Positions 17,171 to 20,339 of a stretch of DNA of 20,339 nucleotides are shown one piece after another; position 1 is the stretch's first letter; each line of letters opens with the position of its first letter. The notes beneath the pieces are model-generated. The model was not told where the DNA came from, did not search any database, and saw nothing but the letters and a program-made list of their open reading frames with translations. Both the position numbers and the translations under genes were made by a program. This stretch comes from a virus. The DNA lies in the IMG/VR virus record IMGVR_UViG_3300025872_000396, positions 1 through 20,339 of that record; one strand, given 5' to 3'.

Positions 17171-17416
17171 TCAAACGTCATATTCTTTTAAGGAAGCGTT
17201 TTCAGGAAAGAAACCTTCGTCTGCGTCGTAAGCCTGTTCAAGAGCTTCAATTTGCTTCAGGCGCTTGGCATGGGCTTGGAGCTTAGGAAGGAGAGTGGGA
17301 ATGTAGAGATGTTCGGCTGCAAGAAGCTGTAAGGCAGTTTGCCTATTGGAGCTTCCGCATTCAAGCAAGGAGATAAGAAACTTTACCTCCTGCATAGTTA
17401 AATCGCTGTTCTTCAT
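17171..17416 (-). CDS. Small helical hypothetical protein, 81 aa
   Basis: Minus-strand ATG at 17416. The product begins KNSDLTMQEVKFLISLLE, then CGSSNRQTALQLLAAEHLYI, LLPKLQAHAKRLKQIEALEQ, and an acidic end. It is predicted to be nearly all helical, a size and position that would suit a helical DNA-binding protein or small terminase-like accessory, but the usual helix-turn-helix is not evident. It lies 45 bases after the terminase stop on the same strand. No family is recognised. Confidence 0.65.
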   Translation of the reverse strand: MKNSDLTMQEVKFLISLLECGSSNRQTALQLLAAEHLYIPTLLPKLQAHAKRLKQIEALEQAYDADEGFFPENASLKEYDV

Positions 17417-17461
17417 TCCATAGGAGAACTATTGTTTGAAAATCATACTAAGCCAATGCTT

Positions 17462-18829
17462 TTAGGAAATCAGGCTTTCAATCCAACCAATATCATCATC
17501 TTTACTAGCAGCAAGAATTGCCCCTGCCATTGCAAACGCTAAGTCGTCAATTCCAGAAGCTTTACCACCAGTGACGCTCCATTGTCCGCTGGGTTTATAG
17601 ATGACAGTAAGATTCTTAAGTTGCATAATCGCCTTCTCATGACGATAAATATTGATCTGTCCTGAATTAAATAGCTCTCGCATCTTGCTAAATGCTTTCA
17701 TCTTGGAGCTGACTGTCCAAGTAAGTTCAGTGATGGGCAAATCACTCGCCAAGCTTTGAATGGTGCCAGCACTATTGAACTGGTCCATCACAATAGTGTC
17801 AAACACATATAGACGATGCTGTTCCTTAATCCAATCTTCCACTGCATTGATATTCACTTCCATTCTTCCATTGATTTCAAAATCAGCAACGAACGAATGG
17901 AATTTATCAACGACTAACGTGCCGTTTTCATAGTGAACAATACAAGCAGTGTAGTCGTCACGGCCAACGCCACCACGGGCGGGGTCAAGGGCAAGTACAT
18001 AAGCTCCTTGGAATTCAGGGCGTGGTGGTAGAGCCGCTCGGCGGTCATCAATACAGGCATCAATAACATCGCTTGCAACAAGGGCCGAAAGATTGCTCGC
18101 GAATTGCGCCCCATACTCAACTTTAAATTTTTCTGGATCACGCTGGCGCTCTGTGTCAAGAAACTCTTGCGAAATACTTGGGTTCATCTCCCATGTTGGG
18201 AGATTCACTGCTTGCATAAAAGGGAAGCGGCCAGAGCTTGCTTCTTTGAAATGCTGATAGAAGATGCCGTCTGTTAGCCATGGTGAGGAGAGTTCAAGGA
18301 TGCGTCCTTTTCCTCCGAACTGAGCAATGGCAGGAGAAAGTGCGTCGTAAATACCACGGCCTCCACTATTTGCATCGCCTTCAGTGGCAAAGGCAAGCTC
18401 GTCAAATACTGCGCCTGCGCAAGCAAGACCACGAGCGGCACGACCTGAAGTGGGGATGGCCTTAAAGACGCAATTATTGCTTAATTCAATAATGTCGGCA
18501 GTTTCTCTGACAATTTCTTGAGCGAAGGGGCTATCGAGAATTAGCTGGCGAATGTTATTAAGAGCAATGCGGGCCTGATCCTGACTGTTTGCTACGGTCA
18601 CGATGTACCATTTTTCGCCTTTTCTCACGCGTCTGCGATATTCATCTTCCAGGACGAAGCACATATAGACGCAAGCCACTGCAGCCATGACAGTTTTGCC
18701 TGATCGCCGTCCAAGTGCCCACACTGCATGGCTTTTATCTGGCTGGAAGAAATTGTCAAGAATTTGCGCTTGCCTCGGATAGAGATCGAGCTTAAGGGCG
18801 TGTCTTGAAAAGTCAGAACATTTCAGCAT
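17462..18829 (-). CDS. terL: Phage terminase large subunit
   Basis: 455 aa. It packages genomic DNA into the capsid: ATPase motor plus nuclease. Walker A is GRRSGKT (40-46), Walker B GAVFDE (139-144), and motif III ELSSPW (179-184). The RNase H-like nuclease domain shows D282 in VLALDPARGGVG, D349 in IVMDQFN and the DD pair in GIDDLAFA (428-429). Length and order are normal for terminases of tailed phages. Its start overlaps the previous leftward gene by 17 bases, so they are coupled. The portal gene lies on the other strand beyond that gene, an unusual divergent arrangement. Confidence 0.95.
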   Translation of the reverse strand: MLKCSDFSRHALKLDLYPRQAQILDNFFQPDKSHAVWALGRRSGKTVMAAVACVYMCFVLEDEYRRRVRKGEKWYIVTVANSQDQARIALNNIRQLILDSPFAQEIVRETADIIELSNNCVFKAIPTSGRAARGLACAGAVFDELAFATEGDANSGGRGIYDALSPAIAQFGGKGRILELSSPWLTDGIFYQHFKEASSGRFPFMQAVNLPTWEMNPSISQEFLDTERQRDPEKFKVEYGAQFASNLSALVASDVIDACIDDRRAALPPRPEFQGAYVLALDPARGGVGRDDYTACIVHYENGTLVVDKFHSFVADFEINGRMEVNINAVEDWIKEQHRLYVFDTIVMDQFNSAGTIQSLASDLPITELTWTVSSKMKAFSKMRELFNSGQINIYRHEKAIMQLKNLTVIYKPSGQWSVTGGKASGIDDLAFAMAGAILAASKDDDIGWIESLIS

Positions 18830-19328
18830 GGCGCAAGTCTATAAGAGGAAGCAATGCAGATTGTGGAACGAAATAAGCAGGTCTTCCATGAGCAGGATCT
18901 TTCTTCCATTGTTCTTTCATGGCATCCTCACTCCTTATCCAGCCATGGAGAAGAGTGATTTTGTTTTGAATTGTAACCAGCACTAAAGTTTTTCCGGGCT
19001 TCTCGTCTAGTTGGCAGATGAGATCATAGTTATGACGAGAGCGTGTTTTCACGTCGATGTTGGGAGGGAGATCAAAGGATCCGCGAATTGCTTCTGTTTC
19101 TTGATAGAGAAACTCCCGTAGATGGAGATAATCTGCCACTGCTAGTTCGCCAGCGGCACCAAGCTTGTGAGCGAAAAGAGCTTTCTCTCCTTCTTTCGGG
19201 CCTCCATTGCGTCCCTTTAGGCCTTTTCTTTCATTGAAACGCTGCCTGCGCATGGCTTCTGTCCGCACGAGCTTTTTGTCTTCCTCGCTGAAATGGAAAA
19301 CAATACCAAAGCTGGCCATAGTGTGCAT
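18813..19328 (-). CDS. PD-(D/E)XK-like phage protein
   Basis: 171 aa from ATG 19328 (ATG 19319, in CT-ATG-GCC context, is the alternative). The core AAGELAVADYL (E as a possible first acid), then FDLPPNIDVKTRSRHNYDLI with an acid-x-V-K-T element, and LVTIQN, HGWIRSEDAM, AYFVPQSALLPLIDL follows a known phage family pattern related to PD-(D/E)XK nucleases. The basic N-terminus (RRQRFNERKGLKGRNGGPKEG) could bind DNA. It precedes the terminase in the same transcript, so a packaging-linked or DNA-end-processing role is likely by context. Activity cannot be judged from sequence. Confidence 0.75.
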   Translation of the reverse strand: MHTMASFGIVFHFSEEDKKLVRTEAMRRQRFNERKGLKGRNGGPKEGEKALFAHKLGAAGELAVADYLHLREFLYQETEAIRGSFDLPPNIDVKTRSRHNYDLICQLDEKPGKTLVLVTIQNKITLLHGWIRSEDAMKEQWKKDPAHGRPAYFVPQSALLPLIDLRHAEMF

Positions 19329-19340
19329 AAGCTACGTGAC

Positions 19341-19369
19341 AATGTAGCCGGGTTCTAGAATAAAAGCAA
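19341..19369 (-). promoter_or_regulatory. Candidate leftward promoter of the terminase operon
   Basis: On the minus strand TTGCTT (plus 19364-19369) and TACATT (plus 19341-19346) are separated by 17 bases. It lies in the 66-base gap between the divergent PD-(D/E)XK-like and portal genes, where promoters for both are expected. The start site would be very close to ATG 19328, which slightly favours ATG 19319. Confidence 0.35.
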
Positions 19370-19394
19370 CACATCATGGCCATAAATAAAGCTT

Positions 19395-20339
19395 ATGGAA
19401 AGCGAAGCAGTTGATCTCGGTCATGCCGGTAGCGGTGGCGTGAGGGCAGATGGCCTTCAGAACGTGCTCATCGGCATGGGCACTGGTCGTGACAAGGCGC
19501 AATATACCAAAACTACAGCCACAGTATTCCTAGCGCAAGAAGAACTAGAAAATCTTTATGGTGAATGGCTTCCTCGTCGCATTGTTGATATTTATGCTGA
19601 TCAAGCCACGCGGAAAGGCTTCAAAGTATTGTTTGGCGGAGATGGCGTTAGAGCCGAGGAAGTGCAAGGGATTGAGCAAATTATTGAAGACCTATACATC
19701 CTCGAACATCTCAATCTCGCAGCGAAAAACGCCCGCCTTTACGGGGGTGCTTGTTTACTTCTTTTTATTGACGATGGGCGTCCCGCTTATATGCCTGTCG
19801 ATAAACGCAATATTCGTCGGATTGAAGACATTGAGTGCTTGGACCGATGGCAAATTGCGCCCGTTATTAATGAGGAAAACTTATACGACTATTCAAAAGC
19901 CACTTATTATCAGATCATCTCTGGAGATTTAATTAACCAGCCGCAGCTTACTTATATTCATAAAGATAGGATCTTGCGTTTTGATGGCGATTGGCTGCCC
20001 TATCGCATTAGGCAAAGGAACTATGGATGGGGCATGAGCAGCTTGCAAACTGTTTATGACAGCTTCCGTCATTATTGGACGGGCTTGAATTCAGCAGCAA
20101 CGCTCCTCACTGAGTTTGACATTTTTGTTCATAAAGTGAGGGGCTTAGCAGCAATGTTGGCTGCTGGCAAGGAAAGCTCCATTCGTGATCGCTTGCAAGT
20201 GAACGATATGAGTAAGAGCATCTATCGCGGCTACGCAATTGATGCAGAGAAAGAGGAGCTTGAATTTATTAGTCGTAATTTTGGCGGCATTGGAGAAATC
20301 TTAGAGAAGTTGCGCGTAGACATTATTGGTGCTAGCAAG
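19395..20339 (+). CDS. Phage portal protein, DUF1073-type (N-terminal 315 aa)
   Basis: ATG 19395; the frame stays open to the window edge, so the C-terminus is missing. The portal is the ring at the capsid vertex through which DNA enters. Recognised blocks: YGEWLPRRIVDIYADQATRK (about 55-74), a GVRAEEVQGIEQII helix, ARLYGGACLLLF (about 113-124), the RQRNYGWGMSSLQTVYDSF segment and the long helix DAEKEELEFISRNFGGIGE. DUF1073 portals have this order. It has no Shine-Dalgarno (ATAAATAAAGCTT-ATG). It diverges from the terminase operon, sharing a 66-base promoter region. Confidence 0.9.
   Translation, partial: MESEAVDLGHAGSGGVRADGLQNVLIGMGTGRDKAQYTKTTATVFLAQEELENLYGEWLPRRIVDIYADQATRKGFKVLFGGDGVRAEEVQGIEQIIEDLYILEHLNLAAKNARLYGGACLLLFIDDGRPAYMPVDKRNIRRIEDIECLDRWQIAPVINEENLYDYSKATYYQIISGDLINQPQLTYIHKDRILRFDGDWLPYRIRQRNYGWGMSSLQTVYDSFRHYWTGLNSAATLLTEFDIFVHKVRGLAAMLAAGKESSIRDRLQVNDMSKSIYRGYAIDAEKEELEFISRNFGGIGEILEKLRVDIIGASK

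Noticed and set aside
17047-17286. 79-aa basic rightward reading frame
   Set aside because: It covers two hairpins and the antisense of the leftward 81-aa gene; composition is typical of a shadow frame.
19558-19932. 124-aa rightward reading frame with hydrophobic segments
   Set aside because: It lies entirely in another frame inside the portal gene, whose protein motifs are clear.

Overview
The window looks like part of the genome of a tailed phage of a picocyanobacterium (Synechococcus/Cyanobium type), probably freshwater. Phage identity is firm: it encodes a large terminase, a DUF1073-type portal protein, a DUF932 phage/plasmid protein, a ParB-like phage protein, an endonuclease VII-like protein and three other HNH-type endonucleases, a tRNA gene and dozens of small tightly packed genes. 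The cyanobacterial host is inferred. The evidence is a very small class I ribonucleotide reductase pair of the kind described in cyanophages, a HIP1 palindrome (GCGATCGC at 9428), and start regions that nearly all lack a Shine-Dalgarno sequence.

Layout. 1-4160: small genes, an HNH endonuclease (544), two small leftward genes, an RlpA-like secreted protein with a small secreted partner, and a run of small cytoplasmic genes ending in a ParB-like protein. 4160-8270: an array of mostly single-gene cassettes, often with a 5' hairpin leader, one small gene and a GGGGCC-type terminator hairpin. DUF932 is the largest of these. 8350-13330: a gene-poor accessory stretch bounded by nuclease genes (NUMOD4-HNH at 8351, HNH-AP2 at 12748, endonuclease VII-like at 11332). 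It holds a 27-bp repeat, a long array of 24-26-bp hairpin-like repeats, an ArdA-like antirestriction gene with two small companions, and several large perfect inverted repeats. 13383-15623: ribonucleotide reductase alpha and beta. 15661-16900: a long structured hairpin, a tRNA T-arm-like segment, then a small coupled operon with a metallophosphoesterase. 16912-19328 (leftward): a PD-(D/E)XK-like protein, the large terminase, a small gene and a tRNA with a UAA anticodon that ends in a clear terminator. 19395-end: the portal gene, divergent from the terminase and cut by the window edge.

The most striking unexplained feature is a recurrent 5' leader on the small genes. It is a short hairpin whose stem changes from gene to gene while the loop is almost always GCGA, followed by a pyrimidine-rich tract, (T)AAAACC and ATG, with no Shine-Dalgarno. 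Next are the minimal ribonucleotide reductase, whose beta subunit has Leu where the radical Tyr is expected, the hairpin-repeat array at 9168-9620, and a duplication scar at 4305-4372 that joins pieces of two neighbouring genes.
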